Source of the DNA: CAYWNA01 sp964459305
Lineage (GTDB): Bacteria; Planctomycetota; Planctomycetia; Pirellulales; Pirellulaceae
Length of the DNA: 64,000 bases
Assembly: GCA_964459305.1 (NCBI GenBank)
Contig: CAYWNA010000027.1
Coordinates: forward strand, 14,837 to 78,836
Direction of reading: 5' to 3'
Shown here piece after piece: positions 43,994 to 52,984 of this stretch. The translations under genes were made by a program, and so were the position numbers. Position 1 is the stretch's first letter. Each line of letters opens with the position of its first letter. The notes under the pieces were generated by a model. It saw nothing but the letters and a program-made list of their open reading frames with translations, did no database searches and was not told the DNA's origin.

Positions 43994-45595
43994 CTAATCT
44001 GCCGCGACCACCTGATTCCACCAGATGGCCAGCGAGTGGGACAACCGTTGCGTTGGTGACACCGTGTGAGAGCCGACGGCGAAGTCGAGATCGCCGTCGT
44101 TGTCGAAGTCGGCCAACTCGACGGTTGCATGGTATGGGAAACCCGTTTCCAGCGTGTGGCGGACAAATCCTCCGGGCGACGTCTGTTCCAGACACACGAT
44201 CGATGCCAGTTGTTCCTGCACCACGCTCAACGGCCACACCCGTCTAGGAACCCAGACCGTGGCGATAATATCCACATCTCCGTCGAGATCGACGTCGCCG
44301 GCCAACGCGCGGTAGGCACCGGCGAGGGCGGTTAGCCGATGATGGGCGAATTGCAGATCGCCCAGATTTTCAAGCCAGCCGACACCGTGACATGGTTTGA
44401 CGTACGCGTCGTCGAAAGCGTCGCCATTGGTGTACAGGATATCCGTGTCGCCGTCCTGATCCAGATCGACTAATTCGATACCGCTGGACCCAAACGCCGG
44501 ATCCGGGCCTGCCCATAGGGTATGACGATGGAATTTCGCATTTCCTTGGTTGATGAACGCTTCCACGCGTTCGTAGTGTTGGCTGACCAATGCCACAAAA
44601 TCCAAACGACTGTCACCGTCGAGGTCGACCGCTGGCACGTGGATTGCGCCCGGACGCAGATCAAGCTCATCGGATTCGAAGCGGGGCCGTTCTCCGTCTG
44701 CGGAGACGTTTCTGAGCAGAACGATACTTCCCGTCTGTTCCGCGCCGAATTCCGCTACGATCAGATCAAGGTCCCCGTCACGGTCGAAATCCGCAGGCCG
44801 CACGTCCGCCACGCGTCCCAGGCCGGACGCGAGCACGATTTCTTCGTAGGAAGCCGATGTTTCCGCGCGGCGCAACCAAACGACTCGGCCCCGATCGTGA
44901 TCGTCCGGAAAGAAACTGCCAAGATCCGCCACGACAAGATCGATTCGCTTGTCTCGGTCAAGGTCGCACGACTCGACGTGGGAGGGGTGATTCAGCCGTG
45001 CCAGGAGCTTCGGATGCAACGGCCGGTCGCGCGGGTCGATGGCAGCGACACTGCCCCGTCGCATGTCACAGGCTAGAAGAACCGGCTCGTCTTTCTGCTC
45101 GAGACGAGCCCAACGCAAATGGGCAACGGCCGGTGGCAGATCGAGATCACCGTCTTCGGCAATCTTCTCAACCGTGAACTTCGCACGCAGGTCGGTTTCA
45201 GCCTCCTCCGGTTTTGGAAAGACCAGTCTTTCGGTCGCGAGAGATCGATAGTAGGCCACCGTCAAGTGCATGGGAGGCGGATCCAGATCGCTTCGCCCTG
45301 ATTTGGCATAGAATTCGTAGCCCCGTTGCACCTGATGATGCCACGCATCGCGAGGGTAGTTTTCCGCGCGCGGCCCGCCGTGACAGTCGCTACAGAACGC
45401 CTCGATGCGCGACTGCAGGTCTTCGTCTGCCGCGACGGGCAGCGCATCTTCGAGCAGGGATTTTGTGCGCGAATCTCGTTTCACGCGACCGTCCGACCCT
45501 CGCCAAACCACCAGCGCGACGATCGCACAAAGCAAACACCCGGCCACACCGAGCGCGCAAGATCGAGCCAATCGCTTTCTCCGCCTGTCGTCCAT
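43994..45595 (-). CDS. membrane-anchored cytochrome c / FG-GAP repeat protein
   Basis: The 533-residue protein has an N-terminal membrane anchor (about residues 10-32), one heme motif CSDCH near residue 68 in a cytochrome-like segment, and then a chain of calcium-binding VCBS/FG-GAP repeats with DxDxDGDxD cores: DFDRDGDLDLIV, DLDGDSRLDFV, DLDQDGDTDILY, DVDLDGDVDII and DFDNDGDLDFAV. These fold as a propeller. It is divergent from the TPR/cytochrome gene across 330 bases. The start is uncertain: the ATG at 45595 gives the best membrane topology, while one at 45658 is also in frame. Confidence 0.72.
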   Translation of the reverse strand: MDDRRRKRLARSCALGVAGCLLCAIVALVVWRGSDGRVKRDSRTKSLLEDALPVAADEDLQSRIEAFCSDCHGGPRAENYPRDAWHHQVQRGYEFYAKSGRSDLDPPPMHLTVAYYRSLATERLVFPKPEEAETDLRAKFTVEKIAEDGDLDLPPAVAHLRWARLEQKDEPVLLACDMRRGSVAAIDPRDRPLHPKLLARLNHPSHVESCDLDRDKRIDLVVADLGSFFPDDHDRGRVVWLRRAETSASYEEIVLASGLGRVADVRPADFDRDGDLDLIVAEFGAEQTGSIVLLRNVSADGERPRFESDELDLRPGAIHVPAVDLDGDSRLDFVALVSQHYERVEAFINQGNAKFHRHTLWAGPDPAFGSSGIELVDLDQDGDTDILYTNGDAFDDAYVKPCHGVGWLENLGDLQFAHHRLTALAGAYRALAGDVDLDGDVDIIATVWVPRRVWPLSVVQEQLASIVCLEQTSPGGFVRHTLETGFPYHATVELADFDNDGDLDFAVGSHTVSPTQRLSHSLAIWWNQVVAAD

Positions 45596-45925
45596 CCTCT
45601 GCGATTCCACACCTGTGCCGCCTTGTGGGTGCTTCGATTCCGACCGGCAAAGCGGCATTGTGCTATTCTAGCAATCATGACGCCATGTGGAGAGTGCCCA
45701 TTGCCGACTCGCCGGTTTGCCGAATTCTCAGCCGCGCAAGGACCCTCGTCGCGGACGCGTCATTGATTCACTTGGGAACTTGTGATCTACTCATCGGCCG
45801 GGCCGGGCCGGAACGGGGACGCTCCGGCCGTTTTCCTGAACGCAGGCAGAGTTTTCAAGACCGCGTTTCACGCCCTACTCGCCGCTCTTGCTCCGAACGG
45901 ACTTGTGGCGGCTGGGATCTACAGC
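45596..45925. other. divergent intergenic region between two heme-protein genes
   Basis: The stretch separates two divergently oriented cytochrome-containing genes. Both genes have in-frame upstream starts that would shorten it. No clear promoter pair was found by eye; a shared regulatory region is plausible. Confidence 0.4.
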
Positions 45926-47941
45926 ATGGCACGGGAAGAACGAGCACTGGAAACAAGCCAGACCCAACGTTCATGGCTTCGGCACCGTCTTGTGATCGGC
46001 GCCATCAGCATTGTGGTGTTCGTCGTGCTGCTAGTTCTTGGACCGAGGCTTCTCGCGATGTGGTCCCGCCACATGGCTTCTCGTGAGATGGACGCGTGGG
46101 CAATCAGCGCAGCTCAGGGATGGCTCGCAAGAGCCGCGTCGCTGAATCCATCAGACGGCCGGACGGACTTGATGCAAGCCGCTTGTTATCGCCGGCTGGA
46201 CCAGATGGACCGTTGGAGCGAAGCCCTGGAGTCTGCCAAACAAAAAGGAGCGCCGGCCACGCCAACTCAGCAAGAGATCAAACTTGGCCTCATCCGCTCG
46301 GGGCAGTTCAATCAAGATGATGAGCTCCGGCTGGGGGAGTTGATCGAAGCAGGAGTATCGACGCACGACGTTGCGGCAGCTTTCGTGCACGGCTATCTGG
46401 TTCGAGGAGACCGCGACAAGGCCAAGTTGCTTCTTGATAACTGGGAGACGACCTACCCAAACGAGGCCCACGTCGCGTATATGCGGGGATTCTACTGGTA
46501 CCAGTCGGAAGAATCAGTCCCGGCCATGGTGAACTTCGAAGACACACTGGCCAAGCAGCCACGTCACGAACCGGCCCGCCGGGCCGTCGCCCAGTTGTGC
46601 GAGACGGGGGATCGGCTCGATCGAGCCCTGGAACACTTCATTGAATTCTCCAATCGCTCTCCCGCAGACACAGGGGCGAAGATGGGCCTGGCGAGAATCC
46701 TGCGAAAACTCGGACGCGTCCACCACGCACGACGAGGGCTGGATTCGCTGACGTCACACCCCGCACCGCCTTCGGATGTTGCGACAGAGATGGCACAAAT
46801 CGAGTTGGAGTCGGGCAACTACGAAGAAGCGGAACGTTGGTACGGTCGAGCGAATCTGGATGAAACAGAAGATGCCGAGACTTTGTCCATTGCGGCGACC
46901 GCGTTCGCCCTCAACGGGAATGCGGCTGGGGCTGAACGGTTATTCGCTCGTAGCACCGCCACGATGAGTGCTTCCACGCGAATGTATGACTTGGAGGTAT
47001 TGCTGGCGATTAACCCCAGCGACAAGAATGCCGTGGATGAGCTGCGGCGTCTATCCGGACTCTCCAACACCGTATCCGCAGATGTTCAGGGCCATGTCAC
47101 GAAACGGCCTCCATCAGACTCGCTGGGCAGCCCGGCTGCGTCCGGTCGCGATTTGTACGCGCAGCATTGCAGCGCGTGTCACGGGGCCAACGGCAATGGC
47201 GACGGTCGCGCGGCGCGGCACTTGTCTCCCCGGCCGCGGGACTTTCGTACCGAACGATTTCGCCTGGTTTCCGCGGTCAATGGTGTTCCAACGCTCGACG
47301 ACGTGAAGGCGGTCACCAAGCGAGGAATGCCGGGCGCTTCGATGCCGGCGTTCGAGAACCTAAGCGAAGAGCAGCACCGGCTTCTGGCTCAAGAGGTGTT
47401 GCGACTGCATCGCGAGGGTGTGCGAAGCCGATTCATCGACATGCTGAAGAACGAGGGGGAAGACATCGACGAAAACGAGGTTAACCAAGTCGTTGAAGCC
47501 GTCACCTGTCCCGCGGAAGTTCTAGGCGTCCCGCAAATCGGCCCTTTGGATCCCCAAGCCGTCGCAAGAGGCAAAGAACTCTATTCACAACTGGGTTGCA
47601 GCAAGTGCCATGGGAACGACGGCACGGGTGCCCACGACACACATTCGTTCGACGGAATTGGGCGTCCGACGCGGGCCCGCGACCTGGTCCGCGAACCGTT
47701 CAAGGGCGGACAGGAACCTGAAGCAGTGTATTTGCGCATCGCTCTGGGAATGCCGGGCAGTCCTCATCCTGCCAGTCGCACCCTCTCCGAGGAACAATTG
47801 ATCGATCTCGTGCATTTTTGTCGCTCGCTCTCGCAGGAACCGAAGCGGCTGCTAACGAACCATCAGCGGTCCTTACTGGCTTCTGGCAAAGCATACTTTT
47901 TGGCGTACGGCGGGTCTTCCACGCTCGAGCGGAACGATTGA
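45926..47941 (+). CDS. TPR protein fused to diheme cytochrome c
   Basis: The 671-residue protein begins with a membrane anchor (about residues 22-42). A TPR region (about 60-400, for example GDRDKAKLLLDNWETTYPNE and ESGNYEEAERWYGRANLDET) follows, then two cytochrome c domains with heme sites CSACH (near residue 415) and CSKCH (near 557). Distal Met candidates sit in PGASMPAFENLS and LGMPGSPHP. The combination of TPR scaffold and electron-transfer domains suggests a membrane-tethered redox partner. An in-frame GTG 144 bases upstream is an alternative start. It faces the FG-GAP/cytochrome gene head to head. Confidence 0.76.
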   Translation: MAREERALETSQTQRSWLRHRLVIGAISIVVFVVLLVLGPRLLAMWSRHMASREMDAWAISAAQGWLARAASLNPSDGRTDLMQAACYRRLDQMDRWSEALESAKQKGAPATPTQQEIKLGLIRSGQFNQDDELRLGELIEAGVSTHDVAAAFVHGYLVRGDRDKAKLLLDNWETTYPNEAHVAYMRGFYWYQSEESVPAMVNFEDTLAKQPRHEPARRAVAQLCETGDRLDRALEHFIEFSNRSPADTGAKMGLARILRKLGRVHHARRGLDSLTSHPAPPSDVATEMAQIELESGNYEEAERWYGRANLDETEDAETLSIAATAFALNGNAAGAERLFARSTATMSASTRMYDLEVLLAINPSDKNAVDELRRLSGLSNTVSADVQGHVTKRPPSDSLGSPAASGRDLYAQHCSACHGANGNGDGRAARHLSPRPRDFRTERFRLVSAVNGVPTLDDVKAVTKRGMPGASMPAFENLSEEQHRLLAQEVLRLHREGVRSRFIDMLKNEGEDIDENEVNQVVEAVTCPAEVLGVPQIGPLDPQAVARGKELYSQLGCSKCHGNDGTGAHDTHSFDGIGRPTRARDLVREPFKGGQEPEAVYLRIALGMPGSPHPASRTLSEEQLIDLVHFCRSLSQEPKRLLTNHQRSLLASGKAYFLAYGGSSTLERND

Positions 47942-48012
47942 CGTGCCCCGTCGCTTTTACCCACCACGACGAAGCAATGGCTGACACATGAATAAAGTCG
48001 TAAGGGGATGAT

Positions 48013-49626
48013 ATGAACCACCGTCACGGTATGCCAAGCGAAGCTTCCGGATGCAGGCACAATGAAGTTGAATTCGGCCATGGGCGCCTGGGACCGTGCG
48101 ACAACGAGCTTCCAGACGATTGCTGCAAAAAGGCTCGCCACTCGTTTCTCGCGGCTCGATCCCAACCATCCTCCCGCCATGTATTACTTTCGAGACTCTG
48201 CTCGTGTCTTCTCGCCCTCTTCGCCACGTGCGGGGCCGGAACAGGGCTTGCCGCTGACCGACTTGCTGCGTTTCCGGGCGCGGAGGGCTTTGGCGCAACC
48301 ACGCCAGGCGGGCGAGGCGGCCGCGTCCTCTTCGTCACCAACCTCGGTGACTACCACCCGGCGAAGGAGGAACCGATTCAGGGCAGCCTCCGCCTCGCTT
48401 GCACGACTCCAGGCCGGCGAATCGTCGTTTTTCGCGTGTCCGGCACGATCATGCTGAAGGACAAGTTGGTGATCACCGAACCGTTCATTACCATCGCCGG
48501 ACAGAGCGCGCCGGGCGACGGGATCTGCCTGCGGAATTGTTCTATGGCCATTGGCGATGCAGAGAATCCGGTCCGTGACGTGATCGTACGCTACCTGCGC
48601 GTGCGCCCCGGGCCGGATGGGCCTCAACACTACAATGACGTCGACGCGATCTCCGTCGAGCACGCCAACAACGTCATCATCGACCACTGCTCGCTCAGTT
48701 GGGATGTGGACGAAACGCTCACCATCAAGGGCGCGTGGTGGAACACGCATGGCAAGGAGTATTATCAGGAGACGCACGATGTCACCGTTCAGTACTGCAT
48801 TCTATCGGAAAGCCTCAACCGGAGCCGCCATCAAGCGCACGTGAAGCCACCCGCCATCGGCAAGCACAGCAAGACACTCATGATCGACGCCGGCGCGAAT
48901 CGCATCAGTATCCACCATAATCTGCTGGCGCACGGCGACATGCGCAATCCCCTGTTCCCTTGCGAAATGGATGACCCGATCATCGTCGATTACGTCAACA
49001 ACGTGGTCTACAACTTTGGCACGCGCGCCGGCGACGCCCACAAGAAGACGAACCGCCATGTCGACCTCAACTTCGTCGGCAACTACTACTTCATGGGCCC
49101 AGACAGCGCGAAGATCCCCAGCCTGACGCTCTCGGTCGACACTCGTGTTTTTGCCTCTGGCAACATCGGCCCGTTGCGCACATCGCTGGATCAAGACGAG
49201 TACGTCGGCATCGTCTGGAACGGTCCACAGCAGCGCGAGGGATTGAAGGCCGCCGAGCGTTTCGATATCGCGCCGCCGGTCACGACGCATCCATGTGACG
49301 AAGCCCACAGGCTGATCCTCGTCGGTGCCGGAGCCTCGCTACCGAAACGCGATGCTATCGACCGGCGCATCATTGACGAAGTCGATAACCGTACCGGCCG
49401 TATCATCGATCACCCTGACGAAGTCGGCGGGTGGCCGCATCTGCAATCGAGTCCGGCGCCAACAGACGCGGATCAGGACGGCATGCCGGACGATTGGGAA
49501 ACCAGGCATGGGCTCAATCCCGCCGAAGTCTGGGACAACGCTCGCGATCGGGATGGAGATGGTTACACTAACATTGAGGAATGGCTGAACGGGACGGATT
49601 CAGGACGGCCGGAGGGCAAAGGGTAA
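48013..49626 (+). CDS. pectate lyase-like right-handed beta-helix protein
   Basis: The 537-residue protein has a beta-helix domain with the pectate lyase-type start AFPGAEGFGATTPGGRGG, then the repeated strands TEPFITIAGQSAPGDGICL, NNVIIDHCSLSWDVDETL and SIHHNLLAHGDMRNP. The C-terminus has paired calcium loops (DADQDGMPDDWE, DRDGDGYTNIEEW) like thrombospondin type 3/dockerin modules. It would cleave polyuronate chains by elimination. The start at 48013 has AAGGGG 5 bases upstream but places the hydrophobic export segment only at residues 58-80, an odd 55-residue leader. Confidence 0.78.
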   Translation: MNHRHGMPSEASGCRHNEVEFGHGRLGPCDNELPDDCCKKARHSFLAARSQPSSRHVLLSRLCSCLLALFATCGAGTGLAADRLAAFPGAEGFGATTPGGRGGRVLFVTNLGDYHPAKEEPIQGSLRLACTTPGRRIVVFRVSGTIMLKDKLVITEPFITIAGQSAPGDGICLRNCSMAIGDAENPVRDVIVRYLRVRPGPDGPQHYNDVDAISVEHANNVIIDHCSLSWDVDETLTIKGAWWNTHGKEYYQETHDVTVQYCILSESLNRSRHQAHVKPPAIGKHSKTLMIDAGANRISIHHNLLAHGDMRNPLFPCEMDDPIIVDYVNNVVYNFGTRAGDAHKKTNRHVDLNFVGNYYFMGPDSAKIPSLTLSVDTRVFASGNIGPLRTSLDQDEYVGIVWNGPQQREGLKAAERFDIAPPVTTHPCDEAHRLILVGAGASLPKRDAIDRRIIDEVDNRTGRIIDHPDEVGGWPHLQSSPAPTDADQDGMPDDWETRHGLNPAEVWDNARDRDGDGYTNIEEWLNGTDSGRPEGKG

Positions 49627-49650
49627 ACCAGCGTTGGAGAGGAGAACCTA

Positions 49651-50706
49651 ATGACACGAAACAAACGATGGCTGTCTCTGTCGATCATACTGACGATCCT
49701 GCTGGCCGCCACGGTCCTTGCCGGGCACGAGACGCTGCCGCCGGCTCCGGCTGGGTCGTTCAGCGTGGTCGTCATACCCGATACGCAGGCATACAAAGGA
49801 AGGGGCACGAAGGCCGAGCCGAACAGCGAGGCGGACGTAACGAACCAAGTTTTCGACGCGTACGCCAAGTGGATCGCCGACAACGTCGAGCGGCAACGGA
49901 TCGTGTTCGTAAGCCACGTGGGCGACATCGTGGACAAGAATGTGCCTGAGCAGTGGGAGATAGCACGCCGCTGTATGGACCGGCTTCACGGCCAAGTTCC
50001 CTATGGCATCTCGGTCGGCAATCATGACATGGGTTCCAACGGAGATTCATCGCTGTTTCAGCGATACTTCCCAGAATCGCGATTCAAAGGCTTTGCCTGG
50101 TACGGAGCGTGTTTTGAGAACGAAGGCGACGACCAGTCGATATCGGGCAACAACGCAAACAGCTTTCAACTGTTCTCGGCCGAGGGACTGGACTTTGTGT
50201 TCGTACACCTGGAGTGCAATGCGCCGGACAACGTGCTGGCGTGGGTGGATCAGGTACTGGAACGCCATGCGGATCGCCGGGCGTTGGTAACGACGCACAT
50301 GGGCCTTGGGCCCCGTGACAGACCCCAAACGAGCCGGGACTTCTTCGATGCGCCCAAAGGACGCATGCAGTGGAAGAAACGCCACGGCGAGCGGGGCAAC
50401 ACGCCGGAACAGATATGGCAGAAGTGCTACAGCAAACACCAGAACCTGTTCATCGTTTTCTGCGGCGACCAGAGCAGAACGCAGGCCATGCATCAGACGA
50501 CGCCCGGCGAGCACGGCAACTCGATCCATGAAGTCCTATCCGACTACGGCTCGGCCGGTTTGCGGGTGTATCGATTCGTCCCCAAAGAGAATCTGATTCA
50601 TGTGTTTACCTATAGCCCTCTTCAACGGAAGCTGTGTGAGGGTACATCGATCGTTGCCGATCGTGCGCAGCATCAGTTTACGCTCGCCTACGACATGTCA
50701 CCGTAG
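49651..50706 (+). CDS. exported metallophosphoesterase
   Basis: The 351-residue protein has a signal peptide (residues 1-24) and a calcineurin-like phosphoesterase domain: PDTQAYK, SHVGDIVDKN, SVGNHDMGSN, LVTTHMG and VFCGDQSRTQ. The final GDQ replaces the usual GHxH ligand pair, so the metal site may be altered. GGAGAGGAGAACC lies directly before the ATG. It follows the pectate lyase-like gene by 24 bases and is probably cotranscribed. The substrate is unknown. Confidence 0.8.
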   Translation: MTRNKRWLSLSIILTILLAATVLAGHETLPPAPAGSFSVVVIPDTQAYKGRGTKAEPNSEADVTNQVFDAYAKWIADNVERQRIVFVSHVGDIVDKNVPEQWEIARRCMDRLHGQVPYGISVGNHDMGSNGDSSLFQRYFPESRFKGFAWYGACFENEGDDQSISGNNANSFQLFSAEGLDFVFVHLECNAPDNVLAWVDQVLERHADRRALVTTHMGLGPRDRPQTSRDFFDAPKGRMQWKKRHGERGNTPEQIWQKCYSKHQNLFIVFCGDQSRTQAMHQTTPGEHGNSIHEVLSDYGSAGLRVYRFVPKENLIHVFTYSPLQRKLCEGTSIVADRAQHQFTLAYDMSP

Positions 50707-50728
50707 GATTCGGGATGAATAGACTCCT

Positions 50729-50810
50729 CGTTTAACCGCGACCCGCCAGGGGAGCGCGTCCGAGTGGTGGAGCTTGCACTCGCGCTCCCCTGGCGGGTCT
50801 CGGTTAAACG
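50729..50810. repeat. hairpin with CGTTTAACCG tips, copy 2
   Basis: Arms 50729-50758 (CGTTTAACCGCGACCCGCCA...) and 50781-50810 match at 29 of 30 bases around a 22-base loop. The tips equal those of the hairpin at 13582-13659. It lies between the convergent 3' ends of the phosphoesterase and the YncE-like gene and could also terminate transcription. Confidence 0.82.
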
Positions 50811-50837
50811 ATGCGAGAGAAAAGTCCATCACCAGCA

Positions 50838-52733
50838 TCACAGCGACAACACGAACTCGGCCAGGTCGTCGAGATCCTGCTCGCTCAGTTCGTCGCTACG
50901 GCCGCGACGCAGGCCGTGCTTGCCTTCGACCAGCAGTTGCTTGACCGTGGTGTAGCGACCGTCGTGTAGGTACGGGGCGGTCCGCCAGACTTCGATCAGC
51001 GTGGGAGTATCAAAGCTGTCTTTGTAGTCGGTTCGCCGCCGCCGCGTGCCGACGTTGTGCGAGCGCCGGTCGGTGTACAGTGGCGCTGGATGACAACGGT
51101 GGCAAGCTACTCGCGCGCTGTGAAACAGCTCCCGGCCTCGCTCGGCGGCGGGACTGAGTCGGCCATCCACCAAATGCGGACTGGGCACCGGCCGGAGCGA
51201 TCTGAGGTAGGAGTCGACGGCAATCGCCTCTTCTTCGGGCCGATCCGCGAACAGGATGTGTACGAAACCCGATCGAACAGCCAACTCGGCAGACTTGCGG
51301 ACACCCTCGGCCATCGCGGGCGGGGTCTGGTGGGCCAACAGCATGCTCTTGGTGTTCTTGAAATTGCCGACGCCGTCGTTCATCAAATCCCAGTTCAGTG
51401 CGTCCGTGCGGCCGTCCGGGTGACAACTGGCACAACTCACCCATTGCTGGTAGCAGATGGTGGCGTCCTGAAACAACAGCTCACCGCGTCGCTGTGCGGT
51501 CAACTGGGGTGGAGGCCCCAGGGCGATGGCACCAGCGGGGGCGCCGCCCGAAGCCTCTAGATCGACGACGGCGACGTTGTCGCTGAAGTATTGGGCGACG
51601 TAGACCTTCGACCCGGCGGCGGCCACCCCGCGCAGGCCTTTGCCCGGCAGCTTGACCCGCCGCCACAGACTTTCGCCCAGGCTCAGGTAGATGGGCCAGA
51701 CGGCCATCATTGGCTGCATGGTCCGATGGGCAAACTCGCCCAGTAAGTCGGAACTATCGATGACGGACAATTCGTGCGTTCCGGCCATACTGACGCAAAC
51801 CGATTTGCCGTCGGCCGTCCACGTCACGTCCCAGGGATTGCCCGCACCCAAATCGTAATAGTCCATCCCTATCGTGCTGAGCACTTTCCGCTGCTGCGTA
51901 TCGATGACGCTGAGCACATTCACGTTGATCCAGCCCGTGTCCACGCGAAATGGAATCTGCTCGAAGTTGGCCAGCAGATGCGTCACCAGAGCGTGCTTAC
52001 CATCGGGCGAGACGCACAGACCTCGCAGGCTATGGGAGCCGTGCGGCAATTCAATGGCGGTCGTTTTGTGCGTCCGAGTGTCGACGACCGTCACGACGGG
52101 CACCACATCGCCTTCGATCGCGTTGTCTGTCCGGGTGTTCGGCAAGTGGTTGGCCACCAGCAGCGTTTGGCCGTCGGGTGTGACTGCCACGGCGATCGGT
52201 TCTCGGACCACCGGAACACGTGCCACCTCTTCGCCTGCCACAAGGTCAATCACCGAGACGTCGTTGTTGAACCGATTGCAGACGTACACCCGTTTGCCGT
52301 CGGGGCTGATTGCCGGACTCATCGCGGTATGCCCGGCCGAGATCGAGTGGATCTGATCGCCCGAAGCCGCATCAAACACGACCACCGTGCTTCTCGGCGC
52401 CGCGCAGGCGACGATCAACTTTGCCCCATCCGGCGTGAGGACCAAACCGGTCGGTTCGGCTGACACTGCCATTCGCCGAATGACGTCCCCGCTGGCCAAC
52501 TCGACCCACGCCACCTGGCGAGCGTCCTTGCAGGCCACGTACAGCATCTTGCCATCCTCGGACGCGGCCAGCGCACACGGTCCTTGATATTCTCCGGCCT
52601 CGCCGGCATAGCTCATAGCCGGAACCACCCCGTCACCGACAGCGAAAGCAAGAACCAGCAGCCCAATCGCTGAAGTCAACTTCCCGTGGCATTTCTCCTT
52701 GCCAAGGACAAACAGAAGAATTGTGCTCGTCAT
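50838..52733 (-). CDS. YncE-like beta-propeller fused to diheme cytochrome
   Basis: The 631-residue protein has a hydrophobic export segment (about residues 20-40), a seven-bladed YncE/lactonase-like propeller (about 50-400: ISPDGKRVYVCNRFNNDVSV, VTPDGQTLLVANHLP) and then a cytochrome c peroxidase/MauG-like region with heme sites CASCH near residue 435 and CHRCH near 544. SFDTPTLIEVWRTAPYLHDG is the classic diheme-peroxidase segment. It could oxidise a substrate bound by the propeller. The ATG at 52733 has CGGAG about 10 bases upstream. Confidence 0.8.
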   Translation of the reverse strand: MTSTILLFVLGKEKCHGKLTSAIGLLVLAFAVGDGVVPAMSYAGEAGEYQGPCALAASEDGKMLYVACKDARQVAWVELASGDVIRRMAVSAEPTGLVLTPDGAKLIVACAAPRSTVVVFDAASGDQIHSISAGHTAMSPAISPDGKRVYVCNRFNNDVSVIDLVAGEEVARVPVVREPIAVAVTPDGQTLLVANHLPNTRTDNAIEGDVVPVVTVVDTRTHKTTAIELPHGSHSLRGLCVSPDGKHALVTHLLANFEQIPFRVDTGWINVNVLSVIDTQQRKVLSTIGMDYYDLGAGNPWDVTWTADGKSVCVSMAGTHELSVIDSSDLLGEFAHRTMQPMMAVWPIYLSLGESLWRRVKLPGKGLRGVAAAGSKVYVAQYFSDNVAVVDLEASGGAPAGAIALGPPPQLTAQRRGELLFQDATICYQQWVSCASCHPDGRTDALNWDLMNDGVGNFKNTKSMLLAHQTPPAMAEGVRKSAELAVRSGFVHILFADRPEEEAIAVDSYLRSLRPVPSPHLVDGRLSPAAERGRELFHSARVACHRCHPAPLYTDRRSHNVGTRRRRTDYKDSFDTPTLIEVWRTAPYLHDGRYTTVKQLLVEGKHGLRRGRSDELSEQDLDDLAEFVLSL

Positions 52734-52984
52734 CCAAGAACGCTCCGATTGCCGCAAATCCACCAACGCCCAGACACGGGCAACACATTGAGTTTATCCA
52801 CACGACCGTGTTTGGGGAAGTGGAAAGTACGGTGTCAAGTGGCGGGCAAGTGGCGAGTGATTACCTCGATCGGCTGCTTCAGCGGTTGATTGTTGAGGAT
52901 AACAGACAATTCCGGCGCTTTGCGATACGCCCCGGACTCCTCAAGATTGCCACCGCTCACTCCCAGCCTCTCACTCGCCACTCG

